9,982 nt of DNA, from contig JBLHKW010000175.1 of the NCBI GenBank assembly GCA_047618565.1, positions 1-9,982 of the forward strand, in the 5' to 3' direction. The notes beneath the pieces were generated by a model. That model was not told the origin of the DNA and did no database searches. It was given only the letters and a program-made list of their open reading frames with translations. Positions 1 to 6,864 of the stretch are shown here, in pieces. A program made the position numbers and the translations under genes. Numbering within the stretch: the stretch's first letter is position 1; each line of letters opens with the position of its first letter. The stretch is from JBLHKW01 sp047618565 (GTDB lineage: Bacteria; Planctomycetota; UBA1135; GCA-002686595).

Positions 1-108
1 AGACGGCGGAGGCGGCCCTGTAGGGCCGCTGAGCACGGCTCGACGAGCACGACGCAGCGGCGGCGGAGAGGGCGAAGTCGAGTAGGGAGTTTTTCAACGG
101 GCTGCTAG
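1..108. mobile_element. Probable end of a mobile element (truncated by the window edge)
   Basis: No gene is visible here. Positions 12-29 form a perfect palindrome (gcggccct, two-base spacer, agggccgc). Positions 92-108 read tttcaacgggctgctag, which matches the right terminal repeat of the MITE-like element at 7011-7029 (tttcaccacgggctgctag) apart from a two-base gap. Ends of this kind are common on insertion sequences. I infer that the stretch is the right end of an IS or MITE whose body lies left of the window. Its transposase is not visible, so the family is unknown. Confidence 0.4.
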
Positions 109-153
109 ACTCTTGGATACCCGGCCGGTCGGCAGACGACCCGGGACTCTCAG

Positions 154-558
154 GTGACGACCCACACATCCCGAAACTCCACCCTGGCGAGCTGGCTCAT
201 CGGCCCGTCCGCCCTGCTCGCGATCGGCGCGGGCCTGGCGATCGTGCGCCAGGGTCCGGGCTGGATCGTCGCTGGCGTACTTGGGCTGGCCCTGGGCGGG
301 GCCGTGCTCTGGGTGATCGTCTCGGCCCTGGCACCGGCCACGCCCGACAAGACCTGCCCGAGCTGCGGCGAGGATCGACTGCGACGAATGGACCCGGCGA
401 CGACGCGCGGCGTGGCCTGCGAGAGCTGTGACTGGTCGGACGAGTCCCTGAGTTCGTTCTACCTGGCCGAAGAGGACGGGGCGCCGATCGAGGCGATCGT
501 CATCGCCGAGCGCGACAAGAGAGCAGAACACCGCAACATGTCAGAGGCAGCACGATGA
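154..558 (+). CDS. Small membrane protein with a C-terminal zinc ribbon
   Basis: A 134-residue protein of unknown function. The start is GTG at 154; the next in-frame ATG is residue 79, too late to include the membrane part. Two hydrophobic helices are visible, about residues 14-31 and 37-59, separated by a short RQGPG turn, so the N-terminus forms a helical hairpin in the membrane. A cytoplasmic segment follows with CPSC (68-71) and CESC (89-92), a four-cysteine zinc-ribbon arrangement. The C-terminus (100-134) is charged. The stop overlaps the start of the next gene in an ATGA arrangement, so the two are almost certainly translated together. Members of this general type often act as small adaptors or regulators, but nothing here identifies a partner. 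The ribosome binding site before the GTG is weak, so the exact start is uncertain. Confidence 0.75.
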   Translation: MTTHTSRNSTLASWLIGPSALLAIGAGLAIVRQGPGWIVAGVLGLALGGAVLWVIVSALAPATPDKTCPSCGEDRLRRMDPATTRGVACESCDWSDESLSSFYLAEEDGAPIEAIVIAERDKRAEHRNMSEAAR

Positions 559-1091
559 ACGGACAACCCCGCGAAGCGATGGTCGACATGCGCTTGAGCC
601 GCGTGATCATCCGCGACGGTGGCGAGCAGCAGTGGATCTACCTCTCCGAGCGCGGTGGCGAGCGTGGATTCACGATCGTCATCGGGACCGCCGAGGCGCG
701 CGAGATCCACCGGGTCGTCACGAGCCTCGAGCCGCCGCGCCCGATGACCCACCAGTTGACCTTCAACGCGATCGACGCGCTCGGTGCCCGGATCCACGAG
801 ATCGAGATCGTCGACCTGCGCGACAACACGTTCTATGCGCGCGTCATCCTGGAACGGGACGGCGAGCAGTTCTCGATCGACGCTCGGCCCAGCGACGCTC
901 TGGCCCTCGGACTGCGTGCCAGTTGCCCGATCCGGGTGGCCGAATCGGTCCTGCAGCAAGCGCGCACGGACCCGAGCCCCGATGCGTTGCCGGATGGATT
1001 GCCCGACATGCTGGAGGGCGACCTCGGAGACGATCTGGACGACGACATGGACGACGATCTCGAAGTGGATTTCGACGAGGACGACGACTGA
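555..1091 (+). CDS. Bifunctional nuclease family (BFN/DUF151) protein with acidic tail
   Basis: A 178-residue protein whose middle matches the BFN/DUF151 domain. The family signatures are RPMTH (62-66), LGARIHEIEIVDLRDNTFYA (76-95) and RPSDALALGLR (111-121), followed by PIRVAESVL. Some plant members are reported to have DNase and RNase activity; the bacterial role is mostly unknown, so nuclease activity here is family inference only. The domain ends near residue 136. The remaining 42 residues are extremely acidic, with repeated DD pairs, and probably disordered. The start at 555 overlaps the upstream stop (ATGA), with a purine-rich agaggcag before it. M9 or M12 are possible later starts. Translational coupling to the zinc-ribbon membrane protein suggests a shared task. 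Confidence 0.88.
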   Translation: MNGQPREAMVDMRLSRVIIRDGGEQQWIYLSERGGERGFTIVIGTAEAREIHRVVTSLEPPRPMTHQLTFNAIDALGARIHEIEIVDLRDNTFYARVILERDGEQFSIDARPSDALALGLRASCPIRVAESVLQQARTDPSPDALPDGLPDMLEGDLGDDLDDDMDDDLEVDFDEDDD

Positions 1092-1182
1092 GATCCCGGC
1101 CGCCGCGCCCCCCTGAGCGTGGTAGTCTGCTCGTAGGCACTTCAGCCCCCCCGCCAGAACGCACGTCCCATCTAGCTGGCCC

Positions 1183-2577
1183 ATGCTCTTCGCTAGCGCG
1201 ACGTTCCTCTACTACTTCCTGCCCGCGTTTCTGGCGGCCTACTACCTGACGCCGGTCAGGTTTCGCTCGCTGACGCTGGCCGTTGCGAGCTACGTGTTCT
1301 ACGGCTGGTGGCGCCCGGATTTCCTGATCCTGATGGCCGTGTCCACGATCGTGGACTACACCGCCGGAGCCCGGGTACACCGCGCGCGCAGCCGCGGAGA
1401 GCGCGGCAAGCCCTGGCTGCTGCTGTCGCTCGTCACGAACCTGGGCCTGCTGGCCTACTTCAAGTACGCCAACTTCGGGATCGACACCCTCAACCAGCTG
1501 CTGATGACGGCCGGTTCGAGCCCCCTGAGCTGGACCACCGTCGTGCTGCCCGTCGGCATCTCGTTCTACACGTTCCAGACGCTCAGCTATACGGTCGACG
1601 TCTATCGCGGGACCACGCCCCCCGTAGGGCGCTTCCGCGACTTCATGTGCTACGTGGCGATGTTCCCGCAGCTCGTCGCGGGCCCGATCGTGCGCTACAA
1701 CACGGTCGCGGACCAGCTCGCCAACCGCACGCACACGCTCGACAAGTTCTTCCAGGGCGTGCTCGCCTTCCAGGCCGGGTTGATCAAGAAGATCCTGATC
1801 GCGGACATGCTGGCCTCCGTCGCCGATGACGTCTTCGCCGCGGACGCGGTCACCACGGGCGAAGCCTGGCTGGGATCCCTGGCCTACACCTTCCAGATCT
1901 ACTTCGACTTCTCGGGCTACTCGGACATGGCCATCGGGCTGGGACTGATGATCGGTTTCCGCTTACCGATCAACTTCGACGGACCCTACCGCAGCCGCTC
2001 GATCACCGAGTTCTGGCGTCGCTGGCACGTCTCGCTCTCCTCGTTCCTGCGCGACTACCTCTACCTCCCGCTCGGCGGCAACCGACGCGGCCCCCTGCGC
2101 ACCTACGTGAACCTCGCGGTCGTGATGTTGCTCGGTGGTCTGTGGCACGGAGCGGCGTGGACCTTCCTGGCCTGGGGCGCCTACCAGGGTTTCTGGCTGA
2201 TCCTCGAGCGCGCCATCGGAAAGCGCGCGCCGTACTCGGGTACACCGCGCGCCGTGCAGATGGCCCTGACCTTCGTGCTGGCGATCATCGGCTGGGTCTT
2301 CTTCCGGGCCGAGAGTCTGGGCGACGCGGGCCGGATCCTGGCCAGCATGTTCGGCTCGGCTCCCGAGAGCGCGCGCGCCATCCCTTTCCTCCTGCGACCG
2401 ATGCACCTGGTTGCCTTCGCCGCCGCCGCGATCATCGTGTGGGGTCTTCCCACGACCCAGCGCCTCCTGCGCGAACCGCCCCTGTGGTGGGCCATCAGTC
2501 TGCAGCTGCTCCTGCCGCTCGCTCTGGTCCACATGCACCACGAACAGAATGTGCCCTTCCTCTACTTCCAGTTCTGA
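1183..2577 (+). CDS. MBOAT-family membrane O-acyltransferase (AlgI-like)
   Basis: A 464-residue polytopic membrane protein, close to the usual length for AlgI/PatA-type MBOAT enzymes. These move acetyl groups from a cytoplasmic donor across the inner membrane for O-acetylation of exopolysaccharide or cell-wall polymer. Family signatures are SFYTFQTLSYTVDVYRG from residue 127, a FPQLVAGPI segment, FWRRWHVSLSSFLRDYLYLP with His282, and GGLWHGAAWTF with His322. His322 is the invariant MBOAT histidine and has the same number as in alginate AlgI. The ATG at 1183 begins a normal MLFxSxxFLYYFLP N-terminus. A 91-bp gap separates it from the BFN gene, so it may have its own promoter. The AlgX-like gene starts 22 bp downstream, the standard partner arrangement. 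The polymer modified cannot be deduced, so I give no alg symbol. Confidence 0.95.
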   Translation: MLFASATFLYYFLPAFLAAYYLTPVRFRSLTLAVASYVFYGWWRPDFLILMAVSTIVDYTAGARVHRARSRGERGKPWLLLSLVTNLGLLAYFKYANFGIDTLNQLLMTAGSSPLSWTTVVLPVGISFYTFQTLSYTVDVYRGTTPPVGRFRDFMCYVAMFPQLVAGPIVRYNTVADQLANRTHTLDKFFQGVLAFQAGLIKKILIADMLASVADDVFAADAVTTGEAWLGSLAYTFQIYFDFSGYSDMAIGLGLMIGFRLPINFDGPYRSRSITEFWRRWHVSLSSFLRDYLYLPLGGNRRGPLRTYVNLAVVMLLGGLWHGAAWTFLAWGAYQGFWLILERAIGKRAPYSGTPRAVQMALTFVLAIIGWVFFRAESLGDAGRILASMFGSAPESARAIPFLLRPMHLVAFAAAAIIVWGLPTTQRLLREPPLWWAISLQLLLPLALVHMHHEQNVPFLYFQF

Positions 2578-2599
2578 GGCTGACGGCCTCGTCCCGGCC

Positions 2600-4402
2600 A
2601 TGCCGGGTGGAGCACGGTCCGGCTGGCGCCGCGCCGGCGCACCACTGATCGTGGGTCTGTTCCTGCTAATCACGACAGGGCTCGGGATTCTCGACATGCT
2701 CTCGCCCATGGAGGGGCCCGCGCTCACGGACAAGGCCCAGGCCGAACGCCGCCGCGAGCGCGGCGTGGCCAACGTGGCGGACGGTAGCTCGATGCGCTAC
2801 CTCGATCGGGAGCTGCAAGAGCGATCGAACCTGCGCTACGCGCTCGTGCCGTGGTACATCGCCTACGCCCTCCTGCCCATGCGCGAGGGCGGCTCCGGCG
2901 TCGTGGTCGGCAAGGACGGATGGCTCTTCCTCAAGGACCGCGTCCAGCCGCGCGGCGGAACCCACCGCCCCTCGCACGCGCGCATGGCGGCCAACATCCT
3001 GACCGCTTTCGATCGCCGCGTCGCGGCACTCGGCATCGAGACCCTGTTCCTGCCGTTGCCTCGCAAGGCAACGATAGTGACACCCTACCTCCCCGAGGGG
3101 ACCGAGGTAAATGCCGACTACGAGCGCGAGATGTTGCGTCTCTTGCGAGAACGACGCATCCCGCACGTGAACCTGTACGACGTGTGGGAAGGCATGGATC
3201 CTCGGCAGCTCTGGCAGCGCGAGGACACCCACTGGAGCCCGCTCGGCATGTGGCACGCGCTCGATGCCAGCGCTCGTGCACTGCGCGAATGGGTCGCCCC
3301 CGAAGAACGGCTCAGTAGCCTCGAGCCGGAGATGCCGCGCATCGTCAAGCGCCAGTTGCTGTTCACTCTGGGCATCCCCAACGGTCACCCGGCACTCTAC
3401 TCCCTGGAGCGCGAACGCCTGGTCGGCCCCGTGGTGCGCAGGCCGTCGTTGCGCAAGCTCCCGAATGGCGATCCGGCCATCGTCCTGCTCGGCACCAGCT
3501 TCACGGACAACCATTCCGCGGAGCGACAGCTCTCGCACATGACCAACCGCCGCGTCCTGAACCTCTCCCGCGGTGGAACGGTCGTCGGCATCACCCTGGA
3601 TGAGGCCCTGAACAGCGACCGTATCCCGGAGGGCGCCAGCCTCTTGCTCGAGGTTCCCGCGTTCCAGCTGCAGGGTCTGGGCTTCGGAAGCAAGGGCCCC
3701 GAGCTACTGAACTCGCAGATGATGCAGCCCCTGAGCTTCGCAGAACCGCCGGCGTGGAGTGTGCTCGCACCGATCTTCGACACGGCCGACCCATCCCGCT
3801 GCGGAATCCCAGCGCGCACGTTCGCCAGCAGCGCGGACGGAATCGCCCACCTCGAACTGACGGGAAGGGCCGCCGGCAACAAGACCATCCGGGTCACCCT
3901 GATGAGCGGCGGCACGCGCCTGATCGTCCGCTGGCTGCCCGGCGTCGAGACCCTGCACATCCCCATCGTCGGTATCGACACCGAGGCCCCCGCAATCGTG
4001 GTCCAGCTCCCGGGCGTCTCCGACGACCACTCGATCCAGATGCATCTCGTCACGGAGCTCGACCTCGAACACGCCGTCGTACTCCAGGAGACCGCGATCA
4101 CTTCGGGCGCCGACGGATGGCAACAGGAGCGCCCGCTTCCCGCCAACATCACGAGCAGCCGTCACGCCGCGCTATCGATCGACCTGGCACCCGATGGCCC
4201 CGCCGGGCGGCTCGAGGTCGAACTGATCCCTCACGAAGGACGACCCCACCCCGTCGCCGCAATCTCACTGACCACCGAAGGCTCCGCCCTCCTGAGCCTG
4301 TCCGCCGCCGCTGGCACCTGGAAGTCGGTCCGCATCAAGGGCACCGGAGAAGCGCCCGAGCGTGTCGGCCGCATTCGCATCGCCGACCTGCCCGCGCACT
4401 GA
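2600..4402 (+). CDS. AlgX/AlgJ-like SGNH-type polysaccharide O-acetyltransferase
   Basis: A 600-residue protein, probably periplasmic and membrane-anchored. I chose the ATG at 2600 because it gives a short basic N-terminus followed by one hydrophobic helix (about residues 14-32). The frame is open back to 2411, but that part overlaps the MBOAT gene and does not look like protein. The ALGX-type domain starts at VVVGKDGWLFL (101-111). The catalytic Asp-His pair is DTHW (209-212) and the probable nucleophile is Ser300 in GTSFTD, the order seen in AlgX and AlgJ. About 230 residues of beta-rich sequence follow (roughly 370-600), comparable in position to the carbohydrate-binding module of AlgX. 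It would transfer acetyl groups delivered by the neighbouring MBOAT protein to a polysaccharide. The last 21 codons lie within a DNA repeat found twice more downstream (see 4337-4462). Confidence 0.88.
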   Translation: MPGGARSGWRRAGAPLIVGLFLLITTGLGILDMLSPMEGPALTDKAQAERRRERGVANVADGSSMRYLDRELQERSNLRYALVPWYIAYALLPMREGGSGVVVGKDGWLFLKDRVQPRGGTHRPSHARMAANILTAFDRRVAALGIETLFLPLPRKATIVTPYLPEGTEVNADYEREMLRLLRERRIPHVNLYDVWEGMDPRQLWQREDTHWSPLGMWHALDASARALREWVAPEERLSSLEPEMPRIVKRQLLFTLGIPNGHPALYSLERERLVGPVVRRPSLRKLPNGDPAIVLLGTSFTDNHSAERQLSHMTNRRVLNLSRGGTVVGITLDEALNSDRIPEGASLLLEVPAFQLQGLGFGSKGPELLNSQMMQPLSFAEPPAWSVLAPIFDTADPSRCGIPARTFASSADGIAHLELTGRAAGNKTIRVTLMSGGTRLIVRWLPGVETLHIPIVGIDTEAPAIVVQLPGVSDDHSIQMHLVTELDLEHAVVLQETAITSGADGWQQERPLPANITSSRHAALSIDLAPDGPAGRLEVELIPHEGRPHPVAAISLTTEGSALLSLSAAAGTWKSVRIKGTGEAPERVGRIRIADLPAH

Positions 4403-4462
4403 CCCGCGCGTCGCGCTACTGGCGACACCTATCGCCTGGCCCGGCTTATCGGTCGATCAGAA
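4337..4462 (+). repeat. Composite repeat, module 2, copy A (126 bp)
   Basis: Matches 5688-5814 (copy B) and, in its first half, 6782-6864 (copy C). Copy A includes the last 21 codons and stop of the AlgX-like gene (KGTGEAPERVGRIRIADLPAH), the spacer, and the last bases of the convergent secreted-protein gene. Against copy B the coding half differs at about 6 of 66 positions and the far end (from atcgcctgg to gatcagaa) is also well conserved, while about 15 bases in the middle have diverged. The alignment was made by eye. Confidence 0.85.
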
Positions 4463-5551
4463 GACGATCGAGATCCCGTTCGACGCGTTTGACCCGGTGC
4501 CTGTCGTGAGCCCGGAGCGAAACCAGTGCTGGAAGTGCAACGTGCCGGTGAGACCGGCCGCGTAGGGGGCCGAGTAGTTCAGGGCGATGCTGGCCGTATT
4601 CGCCAGCTGCATCATCATGCCAGCGCTGACGAAGGGCAGCAGGCGCGTCGTGGTGCCCCCAACGCAGCGCAGGCCGTCGCCGAGGCTCGAGCCACCCGCA
4701 AGCATCATCGAACCGAAGAAGAACTGGCCCGTCGTGTTCGGCACCGGGCTGCTGACCAGGACCAGGCTCGAGTTCGGGTCCCCGCTGCATGTGAGTACGG
4801 CGGCGGATCCCGTCTGGTTCGGGAGTGAAGAGCAGAAGGACACGCAGGGCTCGGGCGGCTTGCCACAGACCTGCATGGCGTACTCCCAGATTTTGGGCGA
4901 CCACGTGCTCCCGGGGGATTGGTTGGCGAAAGCGCTACCCGGGACACCGTTCACCGGATCCACGCCGGCCGCTGCCCAGAACCAATCGTCGTCGGTATCG
5001 CCCGTCGTGTCGTTGGATACTTCGAACCAGTAAGTCCCGGCCGGCAGGATGACTGTCACGGACGGAGTCAAGCTGTGCAGGTAGACCTCGCTCACTCCCT
5101 GGATGAGGTCCATGGTGAGGACGCGCGTCGAAGCGATCCCCGTTTCACTGTAGATCACAGAGCCCGGGAGGCCGGCGTCGTCCGCATGGATGATCAGGGT
5201 GAACAGGTCGACCGCCTGTGGAGTCTGCGTGTACGCGTACGTCCCCGACACGACGAGCTCACACAGTTCCAGCGCGTCCGTGAGGATGCAGTTCTCGGCG
5301 GCAGCCGTCGGAAAAGACGGGTCGGAACCGTAGGCGTTCAAGAGATTGGCCGACTGGTCGAGGTGCGGCGCGCAGCCGTCCGAACAGAAGTCCGGCTCGG
5401 TCCCTGCGATTACGTTCGACACGCTGACACCCGAAGTGACGGCGGGCGCGAGCCCCCCACGAAGCTCTTGCGGGTAGGCGCCGCCCGTCATTACAAACGC
5501 GGTGATGGCAGCGCACAGGGCTGCCCTGTGGGCAAAAACACGACGGGGCAT
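4457..5551 (-). CDS. Secreted beta-rich protein with Planctomycetota-type C-terminal domain
   Basis: A 364-residue protein of unknown function. The ATG at 5551 is preferred because it starts a signal peptide (MPRRVFAHRA, then a hydrophobic stretch to about residue 25). The frame is open to 5782, but the extra 77 residues run through repeat DNA. Residues about 95-200 resemble a beta-sandwich domain common in secreted proteins (SGTYAYTQT, HADDAGLPGS, LPAGTYWFEVSND, DDDWFW). From Cys236 to the end a second domain has CVSFCSSLPNQTG, PNTTGQFFFGS, LRCVGG and the ending FQHWFR...SNASNGISIVF, a layout I associate with large families of exported proteins in some Planctomycetota. Cysteine pairs suggest disulfides outside the cytoplasm. 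It is convergent with the AlgX-like gene and flanked on both sides by module 2 repeats, so it may have been inserted as a unit. No strong ribosome binding site is seen. Confidence 0.82.
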   Translation of the reverse strand: MPRRVFAHRAALCAAITAFVMTGGAYPQELRGGLAPAVTSGVSVSNVIAGTEPDFCSDGCAPHLDQSANLLNAYGSDPSFPTAAAENCILTDALELCELVVSGTYAYTQTPQAVDLFTLIIHADDAGLPGSVIYSETGIASTRVLTMDLIQGVSEVYLHSLTPSVTVILPAGTYWFEVSNDTTGDTDDDWFWAAAGVDPVNGVPGSAFANQSPGSTWSPKIWEYAMQVCGKPPEPCVSFCSSLPNQTGSAAVLTCSGDPNSSLVLVSSPVPNTTGQFFFGSMMLAGGSSLGDGLRCVGGTTTRLLPFVSAGMMMQLANTASIALNYSAPYAAGLTGTLHFQHWFRSGLTTGTGSNASNGISIVF

Positions 5552-5612
5552 GGGCGGTCTTGGTTCGGGGCGCGGGGGATAGGATCCGAGAGGAGAAAAG
5601 TGTAGCCGAAAA

Positions 5613-5681
5613 GGCGGATGTACGGAGCCAGAGCAAAATCCGACGGGCATCTGCCAGTATGACGGGTCGTCCACAGGCTTC
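5613..5681 (+). repeat. Composite repeat, module 1, copy B, with stem-loop
   Basis: Shared with 6689-6775 on the same strand and 6181-6254 on the opposite strand. The conserved core contains gagccagagcaaaatccgac. Ends 5613-5620 (ggcggatg) and 5648-5655 (catctgcc) can pair in an 8-bp stem with one G-T wobble around a 27-base loop. It lies about 60 bp upstream of the secreted-protein start, in the opposite orientation to copy D upstream of the globin. Confidence 0.8.
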
Positions 5682-5687
5682 CAAAGC

Positions 5688-5814
5688 AAGGGCACCCGCG
5701 AAGCGCCCGAGCGAGTCAACCGCATTCGCATCGCCGACCTACCCGCGCACTGACCCGCGCGTCGCGCAACGAGCGACCACACATCGCCTGGTTCAGTTTA
5801 CCGGTTGATCAGAA
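5688..5814 (+). repeat. Composite repeat, module 2, copy B (127 bp)
   Basis: Repeats copy A, including a gene-less reading frame KGTREAPERVNRIRIADLPAH followed by TGA at the same place as the AlgX-like stop. It continues upstream in frame into module 1 but has no start codon, so it is a remnant rather than a gene. The copy ends inside the last codons of the globin gene, just as copy A ends in the last bases of the secreted-protein gene. Confidence 0.85.
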
Positions 5815-6178
5815 ACTCCGCGACCTGGTCCAGGAAACCGCCGAGCCCCGCGCGCAGCGCCTCGTCCTCGACACACTCCTCCAGCGCCGCCCGCATGTTC
5901 GACATCCACGCCTCGCGCGCCGCACCATCGACCGCGAACGGCGCATGCCGCTGCCGAAGCCGCGGATGCCCACGCTCCTCGACGTAGCGCTGCGAACCAC
6001 CGAAACGGAAGACCAGGAAGCCCGCCAACCGCTCCTCCGCTGCCGCAAGATCCCCACCCGGGTACATCGGGCGCAGAAGAGTGTCCGCAGGAATGCGCGC
6101 GTAGAAAGAAGCGACGAGCTTCCGTATTCCGTCCTCGCCGAGCTGCCCCAGGACGGCTTGTTCAAGGGTCATCGCCAT
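5798..6178 (-). CDS. Group II truncated hemoglobin
   Basis: A 126-residue 2-on-2 globin of the GlbO (trHbII) group, cytoplasmic and heme-binding. Family roles include oxygen binding and reaction with nitric oxide or peroxides; the specific role here is unknown. Key positions fit by spacing with Mycobacterium GlbO: Tyr26 (B10), Tyr39 in the LRPMYP motif (CD1), the RGHPRLRQRHAPF segment with proximal His78 (F8), and Trp91 (G8). The full domain is present with no extension. Start is ATG at 6178, with M3 (6172) as an alternative; the upstream ggtagg is only a modest ribosome binding site. Module 1 copy D ends three bases before the start codon, so the leader and promoter region of this gene consists of repeat DNA. 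The stop lies within module 2 copy B. Confidence 0.93.
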   Translation of the reverse strand: MAMTLEQAVLGQLGEDGIRKLVASFYARIPADTLLRPMYPGGDLAAAEERLAGFLVFRFGGSQRYVEERGHPRLRQRHAPFAVDGAAREAWMSNMRAALEECVEDEALRAGLGGFLDQVAEFLINR

Positions 6179-6180
6179 GT

Positions 6181-6254
6181 GCGGAAGCCTACCGACAACC
6201 CGTCATACTGGCAGATACCCGTCGGATTTTGCTCTGGCTCGGTACATCCGCCCT
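6181..6254 (-). repeat. Composite repeat, module 1, copy D, abutting the globin start
   Basis: Read on the minus strand, this copy has the same core as copies B and C (cggatgtaccgagccagag, then caaaatccgacgggtatctg) and the shared aggcttccgc ending, three bases before the globin ATG. The stem partners ggcggatg and tatctgcc can still pair, through G-T wobbles. There is no module 2 attached to this copy; the globin gene begins where module 2 would be expected. Confidence 0.8.
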
Positions 6255-6688
6255 ACACCTGAACGGACTGAAGAAACGCCAAGCTCGCAAATAAGAAACT
6301 GACTTCGATCATCGTGCAGTCCGCCCATCACATGATTCCAATCAACACCACCCGCGGCAGCGCGTGCCACTTGGGTATCGCACGATAACCGACGACCTAA
6401 GAAACCGTCAATGGTCGTACCGTACCTCCGGTGTTTACGCCGGCCGGATGTCGTGACGCAGGAGGATTGCAGCCCAGTCGAGTGATGCTGCCGCGGATAG
6501 GCGTTTCAAGGGGCGCGCGATGGTAGCACTGTTGAGCATGATTGGGCACGGGAACAGCCCCCCGTGCCATCCGTGACAGTCGAGAACCTCTCGAACAGCC
6601 GGGTTTCGGCCTCGTGCACCGCCGGAGTGCGTCGTCTCGAGCAAGTTCGCGGACTCCAGCTACAACGCCCCCACTGGACGGCACCTGA
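6255..6688. other. Intergenic stretch without a confident gene
   Basis: No protein family is recognisable. A 69-codon minus-strand frame (6435-6644) exists but has no recognisable motif or convincing ribosome binding site, so I do not call it. The only clear structure is an 8-bp GC hairpin, ggcacggg (6545-6552) and cccgtgcc (6561-6568), with an 8-base loop and no T-run after it on either strand. The stretch lies between repeat copies D and C and may be decayed DNA. Confidence 0.5.
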
Positions 6689-6775
6689 GAGGGCGGATGT
6701 ACCGAGCCGGATGTACCGAGCCAGAGCAAAATCCGACGGGCATCTACCCGCAGCGCATGGTCTTCCACAGGCTTC
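6689..6775 (+). repeat. Composite repeat, module 1, copy C, with internal tandem duplication
   Basis: Matches module 1 copies B and D, but the 14-base unit ggatgtaccgagcc occurs twice in tandem (6693-6706 and 6707-6720). After the shared core the sequence diverges (catctacccg in place of catctgccag) and rejoins at ttccacaggcttcc, leading directly into module 2 copy C as in copy B. Confidence 0.8.
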
Positions 6776-6781
6776 CGCAAC

Positions 6782-6864
6782 AAGAGCACCGGCGAAGCGC
6801 CCGAGCGAGCCTGCCGCATTCGCATAGCCGACCTGCGTGACGCGCTGACCAGCGCGTTGCGCAG
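6782..6864 (+). repeat. Composite repeat, module 2, copy C (truncated by MITE)
   Basis: Encodes KSTGEAPERACRIRIADLRD in the same frame as the C-terminus of the AlgX-like protein, then diverges. It aligns with copies A and B as far as the gcgcg(t)gcgc segment and then stops exactly at the left end of the inverted-repeat element at 6865. The downstream part present in A and B is missing. Confidence 0.75.

Noticed and set aside
459..1734. Long minus-strand frames opposite the zinc-ribbon, BFN and MBOAT genes
   Set aside because: These are shadow frames of high-GC coding sequence; the plus-strand frames carry clear domains.
2411..2599. Extended N-terminus of the AlgX-like frame from 2411
   Set aside because: It lies inside the MBOAT gene in another frame, and the translation is rich in Ser, Pro, Arg and Cys with no domain. 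The ATG at 2600 followed by a membrane anchor is the sensible start.
5552..5782. N-terminal extension of the secreted protein back to 5782
   Set aside because: It would bury the signal peptide behind 77 residues translated from repeat modules 1 and 2.
4457..5815. Module 2 repeats as classical integron attC sites
   Set aside because: I could not find the paired RYYYAAC and GTTRRRY core sites or a clear overall palindrome, and no IntI gene is present. The cassette-like pattern is reported as a finding but not called as an integron.
6545..6568. GC hairpin as a rho-independent terminator
   Set aside because: The stem is good but no T-run follows on either strand and no called gene ends beside it.
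6435..6644. Minus-strand frame of 69 codons (and the overlapping 6397-6825 frame) as a gene
   Set aside because: There is no recognisable motif, no convincing ribosome binding site and odd composition; the longer frame runs into repeat copy C.
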